A DNA stretch of 32,650 nucleotides from an uncultured Clostridia bacterium. GTDB lineage: Bacteria; Bacillota; Clostridia; TANB77; CAG-508. The first letter of the stretch is position 1; each line of letters starts with the position of its first letter. The DNA is taken from contig CALXVK010000008.1 in assembly GCA_944391975.1 (NCBI GenBank), positions 1 through 32,650 of the forward strand, in the 5' to 3' direction. Positions 1-7,448 of this stretch are shown here, in pieces. The translations under genes and the position numbers were made by a program. Below the pieces are notes generated by a model, which did not search any database, was not told the DNA's origin, and worked only from the letters and a program-made list of their open reading frames with translations.

Positions 1-124
1 CTTCTACTTGTTCATAACTAGATACAAGTATTTCTCCATCGCTATTTTCTATTCCATTAACAACGATTTGATACCCAAAAAGAATTGCAAGTATTAATAA
101 AACAATTATTATAACTCTTTTCAT
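1..124 (-). CDS. PilO-like pilus assembly protein, N-terminal fragment (runs off the window)
   Basis: The ATG at 124-122 overlaps the stop of the preceding PilM-PilN gene by four bases (ATGA), so the two are translationally coupled. The visible 41 residues begin MKRVIIIVLLILAILFGYQ, a short positive start followed by one membrane helix, and continue into a polar stretch. Position directly after PilM-PilN and the single N-terminal helix fit PilO, which pairs with PilN in the inner-membrane alignment complex of type IV pili. The rest lies outside the window, so the call rests on context and topology; any small bitopic pilus protein is possible. Confidence 0.5.
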   Translation of the reverse strand, partial: MKRVIIIVLLILAILFGYQIVVNGIENSDGEILVSSYEQVE

Positions 125-1725
125 GGTAAATCTCCTTCTATTGTAATTTTTACAACTCCATCAGATTTTGTTCCACTAGTTGATGTTACATTTAACAAAT
201 ATCCTGATGTTGATAGAGCTGCTTTAAAATATCCTAATTGTTCATATTTTTCAGCTTGTGCTTCTATAACAATATGTGTATCTTGTGTATTTTTTATAGA
301 AGTTATCTGTACTTGTCTTGGAATTATATAAACTATTCTATTTAATAAATTTGGAATTGCATCTTTTTTAATATTTACTGTATCTGAACTTTCTGATTCT
401 GAATCATCTGCTGTTAATGCTGAAATTAAAGTTTCATATGTTGTTGTAGATGCATTTATGGTTCTTTCTTGTGAAGAAATCTCTGAAATTTGATCTGAAA
501 CAGTTTGAGTAGCTGTTGCAACTTCATCTGATTTTTCTTCAATTTGATTTACAATGGCTGTTGAGATTCCAACATATCCTATTATTCCAACACATACTCC
601 AGCTAATACTCTTAACATCATTTTATCAAAAGCATTTAAAGGCTTTCTCCAATCTGTAAGACCTTTAAAAAATTCTGATACTGATTCGCTTGTAATCTCT
701 CCTCCAGTATTTTTCACTTTAAAATTAAGGTCTTTATCCCCATAACCTAACCCCTCTAAAGCTAAAGCTATCGCAGAACTAACCTCAATATATTCTTTTA
801 TTGGAAGTTTTATAGATGAATTCTCTATAAAAAATGGTTTTAATAATTCACATTTTGTACTTGAAATATATTCTTGAAAATATAAATCTATATTATTAAT
901 TGATGTTCCAAGTCCAGTTATATACACTTTTGAAACTCTTGCAATTGTTGAATCTACAATTTTTCTAACTTCATTTACAATTTTATATAATATTGGCATA
1001 ATATCTTCTAAATGATCATTATCTTCAACAACTTGAAGTTCTTGAGAATCTTGAGTATATATTGTTGTATTTCTACAGCATTCATATGATTTTTGCATTG
1101 AGTTTTCAACAGCGTTTATACTATCTAAGATATCTTTCATGCCATCTTGAATAATATTTATATCATATACTTCTCCATCAATAATAGTAGTTATTTTAGT
1201 TTCATTTTCAATATTTACAATAATTACATTATCTTCCTTTGGAGGTAAATCTACTAAATTAGCTATACTTGTTGTAATTGGAGTTGCTGATACAACTTTA
1301 AATCCACTAAATTCTTGTAGTCTTTTTCTTAAATTTTCTTTATTTGTAGAAATGTGTATTACTTTATTTTTATCACTATTTTCTCTATCATTTCTTAGTA
1401 AAAATCTACTTTCTAAAGATTCTTTATTATATCCTCTTTCACTACATAAAAGTTCAAAATCTAAATCTATTGATTTTCTTTTATCCGCAGCTTTTAAGGC
1501 AGAAAACACTTCAAAATAATTATATAATTCATTTGAAATATTAATTGCTATTTGATCTTTACTACTAAATGTTTCTCTTATAATTCTCTCTATAGTTTGA
1601 AACAAATTTTCTTTCTCATAAAAAATAACACTAGATGCATCAACTTTCAAAACATCTTTTGTTTTATCTACCTTAGCATATTTAATTACATTATCTTCAA
1701 TATAAATTCCTAAACACTTTGGCAC
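121..1725 (-). CDS. Fused PilM-PilN type IV pilus assembly protein
   Basis: A 534-residue protein with a GTG start placed about ten bases after GAGGAG. Residues 1 to about 340 resemble the actin-like PilM fold: an N-terminal LGIYIEDNVIKYAKV strand pair, a middle segment VIIVNIENETKITTIIDG (a phosphate-loop-like strand-turn-strand) and VYITGLGTSINNID near the end of the domain. A membrane helix follows at about 375-393 (LAGVCVGIIGYVGISTAIV), then a coiled-coil-prone stretch and a PilN-like periplasmic domain ending at 534. In most pilus systems PilM and PilN are separate and PilM binds the short cytoplasmic tail of PilN; here they are one chain. The next gene (PilO-like) overlaps its stop. The two pilin-like genes at the other end of the window are possible clients. 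The actin-like assignment is by pattern, not by a search. Confidence 0.7.
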   Translation of the reverse strand: MPKCLGIYIEDNVIKYAKVDKTKDVLKVDASSVIFYEKENLFQTIERIIRETFSSKDQIAINISNELYNYFEVFSALKAADKRKSIDLDFELLCSERGYNKESLESRFLLRNDRENSDKNKVIHISTNKENLRKRLQEFSGFKVVSATPITTSIANLVDLPPKEDNVIIVNIENETKITTIIDGEVYDINIIQDGMKDILDSINAVENSMQKSYECCRNTTIYTQDSQELQVVEDNDHLEDIMPILYKIVNEVRKIVDSTIARVSKVYITGLGTSINNIDLYFQEYISSTKCELLKPFFIENSSIKLPIKEYIEVSSAIALALEGLGYGDKDLNFKVKNTGGEITSESVSEFFKGLTDWRKPLNAFDKMMLRVLAGVCVGIIGYVGISTAIVNQIEEKSDEVATATQTVSDQISEISSQERTINASTTTYETLISALTADDSESESSDTVNIKKDAIPNLLNRIVYIIPRQVQITSIKNTQDTHIVIEAQAEKYEQLGYFKAALSTSGYLLNVTSTSGTKSDGVVKITIEGDLP

Positions 1726-1997
1726 GATTTATCTTCTCCTCAAGTTTTTTCTTATTGTTCCCAAAATACATTGCAATATTACTATATATAATTTATACTT
1801 AATTCAAAACATAGTCAATATAGTTTACCAAAGTGTAATTTACTTGTAATACAATTGTAAAAAATTAACAAATTTAGGGAATTCTACATTTTCTAATATT
1901 ACAAATTAGATTTTTTTTATTTATTAATGCAATATTTTGTATATTTTTTCTTTTTTGGTAAATCATAAAAATAATATTATTTTTAAGGAGGAATTAT

Positions 1998-2249
1998 ATG
2001 AGTTCAAAAAAACATATAAATATTACTGGAACTTCTAATATCTCATGGAAGGATGCCGTAGTAAAAACAATATCAGATGCAAGTGATTCAATTTGTAACC
2101 TTTCAAAACTTACTATTTTAAAACAATGGGCAAAAATTCAAGATGATAAAATATCCGAATATTATGTAGATTTAGATATCGAATTTGATATTGATAAAAA
2201 TCTACAATGTGGATACAAAAAAATTCCAGCTGATAATTTGGATGAATAA
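1998..2249 (+). CDS. Dodecin-family protein
   Basis: An 83-residue protein with AAGGAGG six bases before its ATG. It matches the dodecin pattern: a first strand ending in GTS, SWKDAVVKTISDAS as the single helix, NL, then two long strands (ILKQWAKIQDDKISEYYVDLDIEFDI). Dodecins form hollow dodecamers that store flavin or CoA. The tryptophan that normally stacks on flavin follows the NL motif by two residues (NLDWFEVV in typical members); here the aligned residue is Lys, and a Trp occurs seven residues later instead, so flavin binding is doubtful. It is longer at the C-terminus than usual (about 70 residues). It precedes the spoVA genes on the same strand with a 63-base gap and could be co-expressed with them in the forespore. 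Confidence 0.75.
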   Translation: MSSKKHINITGTSNISWKDAVVKTISDASDSICNLSKLTILKQWAKIQDDKISEYYVDLDIEFDIDKNLQCGYKKIPADNLDE

Positions 2250-2312
2250 TTTTATATTAGTTTATACTAATTTTAGAAAATAATTATAATTAATAAAAGA
2301 AAGGAAAAAATC

Positions 2313-2761
2313 ATGAAAGATAATCCTTTAGATTCTCAAACCTCTTATCAAAAATATGTTGATGAAAAAACTCCCAATTCTCCAATTTTAAGTAATTGTT
2401 TTCATGCATTTTTAGTTGGTGGATTAATTTGTGCAATTGGACAAATTATATTTGAATTTTGTAAAACAAAAGGCATAGATGAAACAACTTGCTATACCAT
2501 TGTTTCAATATCTCTAATTTTTGCAAGTAGTTTTTTAACTGCACTAAATTGCTTCAATAAAATTGGAAAATTTGCTGGTGCAGGTTCTTTTGTTCCAATA
2601 ACTGGGTTTGCCAATTCTATAGTATCACCTGCAATAGAATATAAATCAGAAGGATATATAATGGGAGTTGGATCAAAAATGTTTACTGTTGCACGGTCCA
2701 GTTCTTGTATATCGGAATTTCATCAAGTATTATAGTTGGATTAATTTCTCTTCTATTTTAA
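2313..2761 (+). CDS. spoVAC: Stage V sporulation protein AC, with two +1 sites at CGG
   Basis: SpoVAC is an integral membrane subunit of the SpoVA channel that moves dipicolinic acid into the forespore and out at germination. The frame starting at ATG 2313 (AAAGGAAAAA upstream) reads the N-terminal tail, HAFLVGGLICAIGQ (helix 1), further helices and GAGSFVPITGFANSI, all typical of the family. At codon 128 the family sequence continues only if one C (2694) is skipped: GCA-(C)-GGT-CCA-GTT gives AGPVLVY. Nineteen bases on, a second C (2713) must be skipped: TAT-(C)-GGA-ATT gives YGISSSIIVGLISLLF and a stop at 2761. Read without skipping, the protein ends early at 2735 with an unrelated tail. Corrected length is 148 residues, normal for SpoVAC. 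Not a decayed gene in other respects: no other stop or indel. Confidence 0.88.
2694..2697 (+). other. +1 recoding site 1 (CGGT, spoVAC codon 128)
   Basis: In-frame CGG after GCA. Skipping C2694 gives GGT (Gly) and restores the family motif AGPV. Confidence 0.8.
2713..2716 (+). other. +1 recoding site 2 (CGGA, spoVAC codon 134)
   Basis: In-frame CGG after TAT once site 1 has shifted. Skipping C2713 gives GGA (Gly) and restores YGISSS. Confidence 0.8.
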
Positions 2762-2792
2762 TCTTTTAAAAAGAAAGGAATAAAATTTAAAT

Positions 2793-3797
2793 ATGAAAAA
2801 AATAGGTAAACAAAGTTACAAACTAGAAAATCCTGTTTCAATTATTAATACTGCAACTATTGTTGGTCCAAAAGAAAAAGAAGGACCTCTAAATAAATAT
2901 TTTGATAAATGTATTGATGATGAATTTTGGGGAGAAAAAACATGGGAAAAAGCTGAAAGTAAATTTGTAAAAGAAACATCTAATTTGGTTATAAATAAAT
3001 CTGGAATACCTGCTACCCAAATCGATTTCTGTTTTGCAGGAGATCTTATTAATCAGTGTATTTCATCAAGCTTTGGATTAAAAGATTTAAGTATACCTTT
3101 TTTTGGTATATTTGGAGCTTGTTCAACTTTTGTAGAATCAAATATTCTAGGCGCTATATCAATTGATGGAAATTTTGCTGAAAATGTATTATGCTGTAGT
3201 TCAAGTCATTTTTGCAGTGCAGAAAAACAATTTCGTTTTCCATTAGAATTAGGAAATCAACGTCCTCCATCAAGCCAATGGACAGTAACAGGTGCTGGAG
3301 CTACAATACTTTCCAAAAATGGAAATGGTCCTTTTATAACATATTTTACTCCAGGTAAAATAGTAGATATGGGTATCAAAGATGCAAATAATATGGGACC
3401 TGCTATGGCAGCTTCAGCATTAGATACACTTATTACTCATTTAAATGATACTGGTAGAAATCCAAGTTATTATGATGCAATTTTTACAGGTGATTTAGGA
3501 TATATTGGCAAAGATATCTTAAATGAATTAGCCAAAACAAAAGGATTCAATATTACATCAAATTATAATGATTGTGGTATTATAATTTTCGATAAAGAAA
3601 AACAAGATACTCATTCTGGTGGATCTGGATGTGGTTGCTGTGCAAGTGTATTTTCTGGATACATTTATAAAAAAATTTTAGAAAAAGAATATAAAAAGAT
3701 TTTATTAATAGCAACAGGAGCTCTAACAAATTCACTTACAACACAACAAGGAGAGAGTATTCCAGGAATAGCTCATGCTATTTCAATTGAAACTTAA
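2793..3797 (+). CDS. spoVAD: Stage V sporulation protein AD
   Basis: A 334-residue soluble SpoVA subunit with a thiolase-like fold that binds dipicolinic acid. Diagnostic stretches include VFSGYIYKK, FGIFGACSTFVE with the pseudo-active-site cysteine region, GAGATILSKNG, a GSGCGCCASV segment near the C-terminus, and the ending QGESIPGIAHA. The length matches the family. It sits 31 bases after the corrected end of spoVAC and 35 bases before spoVAE, in the usual C-D-E order. Unlike both neighbours it has no in-frame CGG and no frame interruption. An ATG at 2793 follows AAAGAAAGGAAT at a somewhat long distance. Confidence 0.93.
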   Translation: MKKIGKQSYKLENPVSIINTATIVGPKEKEGPLNKYFDKCIDDEFWGEKTWEKAESKFVKETSNLVINKSGIPATQIDFCFAGDLINQCISSSFGLKDLSIPFFGIFGACSTFVESNILGAISIDGNFAENVLCCSSSHFCSAEKQFRFPLELGNQRPPSSQWTVTGAGATILSKNGNGPFITYFTPGKIVDMGIKDANNMGPAMAASALDTLITHLNDTGRNPSYYDAIFTGDLGYIGKDILNELAKTKGFNITSNYNDCGIIIFDKEKQDTHSGGSGCGCCASVFSGYIYKKILEKEYKKILLIATGALTNSLTTQQGESIPGIAHAISIET

Positions 3798-3832
3798 ATA
3801 AACTCTCATTAATTTTAGAAAGGACTTTATTT

Positions 3833-4203
3833 ATGGATTGGTTAATGATTTTAAAATCCTTCATTGTACGGTGGATTAATTTGTATAATTGGTCAGATTT
3901 TAATAGATAAAACTAAATTAACATCTGCAAGAATATTAGTATTATTCGTAACTTTTGGTGTAATTCTAGGAGGCTTGCGGAATTTATCAATATTTAATTG
4001 ACTTTGCAGGTTGTGGTGCTACTGTTCCATTAACTGGATTTGGAAGTTTATTAAGTAAAGGTGTTATTTCTGAAGTACAGGAATATGGATTTATTGGAGT
4101 ATTTACTGGTGGAATAAAAGCTGCAGCTGGTGGAATTGCAGCAGCAATCTTTTTTGGATATATAGCTTCTTTAATTTCAAAGCCAAAAATAAAAAAGAAA
4201 TAA
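3833..4203 (+). CDS. spoVAE: Stage V sporulation protein AE (short SpoVAE type), with two +1 sites at CGG
   Basis: No long open frame spans this gene, but starting at ATG 3833 (GAAAGGAC upstream) and skipping C3869 and C3978 gives a perfect 122-residue SpoVAE: MDWLMILKSFIV-GGLICIIGQ, several helices, VILGGL-GIYQYLIDFAGCG, ATVPLTGFGSLL and a C-terminal basic tail ending at the TAA 4201-4203. The membrane protein belongs to the SpoVA dipicolinate channel with SpoVAC and SpoVAD. The two extra bases are both C before a glycine codon (GTA-C-GGT and TTG-C-GGA), at codons 13 and 49. Without recoding translation ends after a few residues past codon 13. A strong bidirectional terminator follows at 4273-4320. 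Confidence 0.87.
3869..3872 (+). other. +1 recoding site 3 (CGGT, spoVAE codon 13)
   Basis: In-frame CGG after GTA. Skipping C3869 gives VGGLIC, the same motif that spoVAC encodes without interruption at about 2412. Confidence 0.8.
3978..3981 (+). other. +1 recoding site 4 (CGGA, spoVAE codon 49)
   Basis: In-frame CGG after TTG once site 3 has shifted. Skipping C3978 gives GLGIYQYL. The distance between sites is 36 codons plus the extra base. Confidence 0.8.
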
Positions 4204-4272
4204 TTTTTAATTTTTAAGTTTAATTTAATACTTTTCGTTTATACTAATTATAATAAAATCCCCAATAAAATA

Positions 4273-4320
4273 AAAACAGAGAGACCCAGAGCATTTAAAT
4301 GTTCTGGGTCTCTCTGTTTT
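4273..4320. terminator. Bidirectional terminator between spoVAE and the GNAT-like gene
   Basis: An 18-bp perfect stem (AAAACAGAGAGACCCAGA and its complement) that continues through a G-U and further pairs to a tiny loop, with A-runs and T-runs on the two flanks. It lies between convergent genes and can stop transcription from both sides. Confidence 0.9.
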
Positions 4321-4333
4321 GCAAAACCACCTT

Positions 4334-4900
4334 TTACAATTTAATCCTGTACCATGTCCAGCCTGTTTTACTCTTGAAGCAGTTATAAAAACTTGTCATA
4401 GATATATCACAGTGTAGCCCTAATTTTTGAGAAATCTTACTTATAAGTTTTGATGATTTTGTATTATCATTTGGAACTTCAAATAAGAGTTCATTAATAG
4501 CTGTGGTGTTAGCTCTAAAAGTAAGTAAAAATTCCTCACTTCTAGTACAGATATATTCTATTAACTCTGTCATATATCCATGACTTCTGTAAATTTCAAG
4601 TAATGCATATTCAACAAGCCATACTCCTGATTCTAAAAAATACATACTTAAAATTCCTATAGGTGTTTCATCGTTCTTCCGAATTACAAGCGACAAATTA
4701 TATGGACTCTGCTTTTCTACAATCTCTTCTAAAAAGTATTCTTTTAACTGTTTCTGCCGATACTCCTTAAAATATTTCCATACAATTGGATCTCCAGTGA
4801 TATTTCTAAAAAACTTAAAATCACTGGCTCTTAATCGTTCGACTATAAGCCGATTGGTGTACACTCTCTCACTAGAGAATGCTTTTGTTTTGCTCTTCAT
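4334..4900 (-). CDS. GNAT-family N-acetyltransferase-like protein, probably acquired
   Basis: A 188-residue protein with a strong AAGGAGG site before ATG 4900. The start TNRLIVERLRASDFKFF and the middle segment LVEYALLEIYRSHGYMTELIEY match the GNAT pattern (first strand with R-L-I-L-R, and the Q/RxxGxG/A-type acetyl-CoA loop, here degenerate RSHGYM). Substrate unknown. It is compositionally unlike its neighbours: it uses CGG as ordinary in-frame arginine three times (4679-4681, 4757-4759, 4850-4852), as well as other CGN codons. If CGG always forced a +1 shift here, translation would stop a few codons after codon 17. The gene therefore looks like a recent arrival, or it shows that CGG can still be read as Arg. 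Confidence in the GNAT call is moderate. Confidence 0.6.
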   Translation of the reverse strand: MKSKTKAFSSERVYTNRLIVERLRASDFKFFRNITGDPIVWKYFKEYRQKQLKEYFLEEIVEKQSPYNLSLVIRKNDETPIGILSMYFLESGVWLVEYALLEIYRSHGYMTELIEYICTRSEEFLLTFRANTTAINELLFEVPNDNTKSSKLISKISQKLGLHCDISMTSFYNCFKSKTGWTWYRIKL

Positions 4901-4994
4901 ATTATTAGATCCCTCCTTAAAAAATCTGCAAAATATTATATCATCTTTTTAATATTAAGTAAAGGAAAGATTTACACAATATATTATCATTTTT

Positions 4995-5387
4995 TTATTC
5001 TATACACATTTTTAAAATTTCTTCTAATCTTTCATCTTGACTAGTCAAATATAAATATCCTATTAAAGACTCAAATCCCGTACTATGTGCATAATCTGCA
5101 GTATTTGCATTTTTGGCTACATGATGATTTTCTGCATTTCTTCCTCTTCTAGCTATATCTTTTTCATCTTCAGTCAAAAAATCATTTAATTTATCCAACA
5201 TTTTAGCTTGTGCTTCTGCTTTTACATATTTTATTGATTCTACATGTAATTTATGTGGTTTAGCATTTGATGTATTTATTAAATGTGTTCTAACATATAA
5301 TTCATATACTGCATCTCCAGCGTATGCCCAAACCAATGGGGATAACATTCTTATTTCTTCTTTACTTTTTTCTCTATTAAAATCCAT
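4995..5387 (-). CDS. mrnC: Mini-ribonuclease 3 (Mini-III)
   Basis: A 130-residue protein of normal Mini-III length. It is an RNase III catalytic domain without a dsRNA-binding domain and matures 23S rRNA ends in Gram-positives. Visible signature: LVWAYAGDAVYELYVRTHL (with the catalytic Asp in YAGDAVYE), ARRGRNAENHHVAKNA, and STGFESLIGYLYL (with the second acidic site FESLIG). It starts 24 bases after the rbgA stop on the same strand, so both ribosome-related functions are likely cotranscribed. Confidence 0.93.
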   Translation of the reverse strand: MDFNREKSKEEIRMLSPLVWAYAGDAVYELYVRTHLINTSNAKPHKLHVESIKYVKAEAQAKMLDKLNDFLTEDEKDIARRGRNAENHHVAKNANTADYAHSTGFESLIGYLYLTSQDERLEEILKMCIE

Positions 5388-5410
5388 ATATTACTAAAAA
5401 TCACTCCTCT

Positions 5411-6275
5411 TTATGGTCTTTCTAACGAAATTCTTCCCATTTTTCCACTTCTAAAATCATCCAATATAATTCTAGAAACTTTTTCATCATCAGTTCTACC
5501 ACCTGAAACTATAGCTCCTCTTTTTTTAGCTATTAATTTCATTAACTCATAAATAGAATTAACAGAATTTTTTGTTTCCTCTAATTCTTCTTTAGAAATT
5601 TTATATCTTTCCATTATATTTTTTGGATATTCTTTCATAAGTTTTTTTAATAATTCAAAAGCAATTTCTGTTAGTTCTAAAATATCATCTTTTATAGTTC
5701 CAGTAAAAGCAAGATTTAATGAAACTTCTTCAGATTCAAATTTAGGCCATAAAACACCTGGTGTATCTAAAAGTTCTTGATTATTTCCTATTCTAATCCA
5801 TTGTTTCTGACGTGTAACTCCTGGACGATTTGCAACTTCTAAAGACTTCTTTTTAGAAATTCTATTTATAAAAGAACTTTTTCCCACATTTGGTATTCCT
5901 AAAATCATAACTCTAATTGTTTTATTAATTCTACCTCTAAAAATCTGACGTTCTTTTTCTTCTTTCATAAGTTCATCTATTTTTTTACTTACTTTATCAA
6001 CACCTTTTCCAGAATTACTATCTGTAAGTAAACAAGGGGCCTCTTCTGAAAGTTTTTCTTGCCATTTTTTTGTAACCCACTCATCTGCTAAATCTACCTT
6101 ATTTAACAATATTATTTTTCTTTTATTTTTTGTTATTTGTTGAATATCAGGATTTCTACTAGATATTGGAATTCTGCTATCTAATAATTCAATTACAACA
6201 TCTATTAATTTCATATCTTCCGCTATTTGTCTTCTAGTTTTTTGCATATGTCCGGGGAAACCAATTAATGTTCAT
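5411..6275 (-). CDS. rbgA: Ribosome biogenesis GTPase RbgA (YlqF), with +1 site at CGG
   Basis: RbgA is a circularly permuted GTPase needed for late 50S subunit assembly. The G4 motif NKVDLAD comes first, then G1 LGIPNVGKSSF, G2-region RPGVTR and G3 DTPGVLWPK, and a C-terminal RNA-binding helix bundle. The family always begins with a WFPGHM motif. That motif is present only if translation starts at ATG 6275 and skips one C: TGG-TTT-CCC-(C)-GGA-CAT-ATG gives MNINWFPGHMQKTRRQ. A downstream in-frame ATG (6247) could give a protein lacking the motif, but the GTG/ATG at 6275 has GAGGAG upstream and the skipped reading is exact. Corrected length is 287 residues, typical of RbgA. Confidence 0.92.
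6251..6254 (-). other. +1 recoding site 5 (CGGA, rbgA codon 8)
   Basis: In-frame CGG after CCC on the minus strand. Skipping one C restores the invariant WFPGHM. The C lies in a run of four, so its exact position is ambiguous. Confidence 0.8.
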
Positions 6276-6310
6276 ACTATTCTCACTCCTCTATCACAGT
6301 TCTTTTTAAT

Positions 6311-6946
6311 TTATATCTTCACTCTTAATTTTTTTATCACATTAGGCAATTCTGAAATATCATTAATATAATACTTTGTATCTAAGTTTTCTCCAAAGCC
6401 ATATCTAGCTTGTACAAAGGGAATATTGGCTATATTTGCTGCTTCTAAATCTTTTATTGTATCACCTATATAAATAGCTTGTTTTATATAATTTTCTCTC
6501 ATTACTTTTAGTATAGCTTCTCCTTTGGAAATATTTAAGCTACTTGCAGCAATCCAATCTTTAAAATATTTTTTTAGATTAGATGTTTCAAGAAAAGCCT
6601 CTATATACTCTGTTTCGGCAGTATTGCTAACTATATACATTTCATAACTCTTTTTTAATTTTATTAAGGTTTCTTTCAAATTCTTATAAACATTACCACC
6701 ATTTCGTTTTAAATTATTTATATTTAAAGCAACTATTTCGTCCATTAATTTTAATCCTAGCTCTGGCTTTACATTAGGAAAATACAATTTGGCAGAATCA
6801 ACCTTATTTAAACCAAATACACTACATATTGTATGTTTACTTATTTCTGGTAAATTATACTTTCTAGCAATTATATTAGCACTTTCTAGTGTACTTTCAA
6901 TAACTTCCCATAAGGTTCCATCCAAATCAAATATAATTCCTTCCAT
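6311..6946 (-). CDS. HAD-family hydrolase, phosphoglycolate phosphatase-like
   Basis: A 211-residue HAD protein. Motif I is FDLDGTLWE (residues 6-14, nucleophile Asp), motif II is the SNTAETEY segment around residue 110, the lysine of motif III is in NISKGEAIL, and motif IV is YIGDTIKDLEAA. The four-helix cap between motifs I and II is of the Gph/PGP type. Substrate cannot be set from sequence; small phosphorylated sugars, phosphoglycolate and nucleotides are common. It lies upstream of rbgA on the same strand with a 35-base gap. Confidence 0.85.
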   Translation of the reverse strand: MEGIIFDLDGTLWEVIESTLESANIIARKYNLPEISKHTICSVFGLNKVDSAKLYFPNVKPELGLKLMDEIVALNINNLKRNGGNVYKNLKETLIKLKKSYEMYIVSNTAETEYIEAFLETSNLKKYFKDWIAASSLNISKGEAILKVMRENYIKQAIYIGDTIKDLEAANIANIPFVQARYGFGENLDTKYYINDISELPNVIKKLRVKI

Positions 6947-7010
6947 CTCTACTTTATTTCCTTTCTCTCCTATTTTGATTTATTAATAATCTTTTATTTG
7001 ATTACTAACT

Positions 7011-7121
7011 TCATTTTGAAGTTTTTCTATCATAAGCAGTTGCCAAGAATTTCCAGGTAACTAAATTAATATCTAGTTCATTTTCTTTAAAAATATTTTT
7101 TAATGTTTTCCATAAATTCAT
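7011..7121 (-). CDS. Possible 36-residue small ORF or gene remnant
   Basis: ATG 7121 follows a GAGAG that might be a weak ribosome site. The product starts MNLWKTLKNIFKENELDIN and ends AYDRKTSK. A second short frame (MSDNIERSLRLNINCE) ends just upstream and overlaps the start, so this may be one gene broken by a frameshift. The break is not at a CGG. No family recognised. Confidence 0.25.
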   Translation of the reverse strand: MNLWKTLKNIFKENELDINLVTWKFLATAYDRKTSK

Positions 7122-7193
7122 CTCTCGCAATTTATATTTAATCTTAAAGATCTTTCAATATTATCACTCATTATTTTCAATTCTATTTTTAAA

Positions 7194-7289
7194 CTATATA
7201 ATATAATAACATAAAAACAAGCAGTTTTCAACCAACTGCTTGATTTCAATATCTGAAAGAGCTTTTTCAAATCTTTCTAATCTTTCCAT
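7194..7289 (-). CDS. Possible 31-residue small ORF
   Basis: ATG 7289 follows AAGGTGGA at good spacing. The product starts MERLERFEKALSDIEIKQL, a plausible amphipathic helix, but its last third runs through the terminator-like hairpin at about 7213-7243, which suggests either a truncated gene or a chance frame. No family recognised. Confidence 0.25.
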   Translation of the reverse strand: MERLERFEKALSDIEIKQLVENCLFLCYYII

Positions 7290-7309
7290 ATATTCCACCT
7301 TATTGTATT

Positions 7310-7432
7310 TTAAAAATATTTAACTAAAAAATATTTATTAAGCTTTGAATTTTCAGAAAAGTACGGCAATAACCAATATAATATTTCTCCCAAAATTAAT
7401 AAAACAGCACTTGCTCTTAAATTTTTAATCAT
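7310..7432 (-). CDS. Small single-helix membrane protein, 40 residues
   Basis: ATG 7432 has TAGGAGT seven bases upstream. The product begins MIKNLRASAVLLILGEILYW and has one clear membrane helix followed by a short polar tail with three aromatic residues. It follows the PepSY gene by 16 bases on the same strand, so it may be cotranscribed. No family recognised; the ribosome site and helix are the only support. Confidence 0.4.
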   Translation of the reverse strand: MIKNLRASAVLLILGEILYWLLPYFSENSKLNKYFLVKYF

Positions 7433-7448
7433 ATTATACTCCTAACTT

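Larger units (their letters stand above)
6961..7309. other. Mostly non-coding stretch with two weak small ORFs
   Basis: About 350 bases without a convincing gene. It holds two short minus-strand ORFs (listed separately), and a hairpin AAGCAGTT...AACTGCTT followed by GTTTTTAT on the minus strand at about 7213-7243 that can act as a terminator. The impression is of a decayed small locus. Confidence 0.5.

Noticed and set aside
1726-1997. Sigma-G promoter before the dodecin and spoVA genes
   Set aside because: A GTATA and a CATAAAA are present but 20 bases apart, too far for a confident call; the region is otherwise plain AT-rich sequence.
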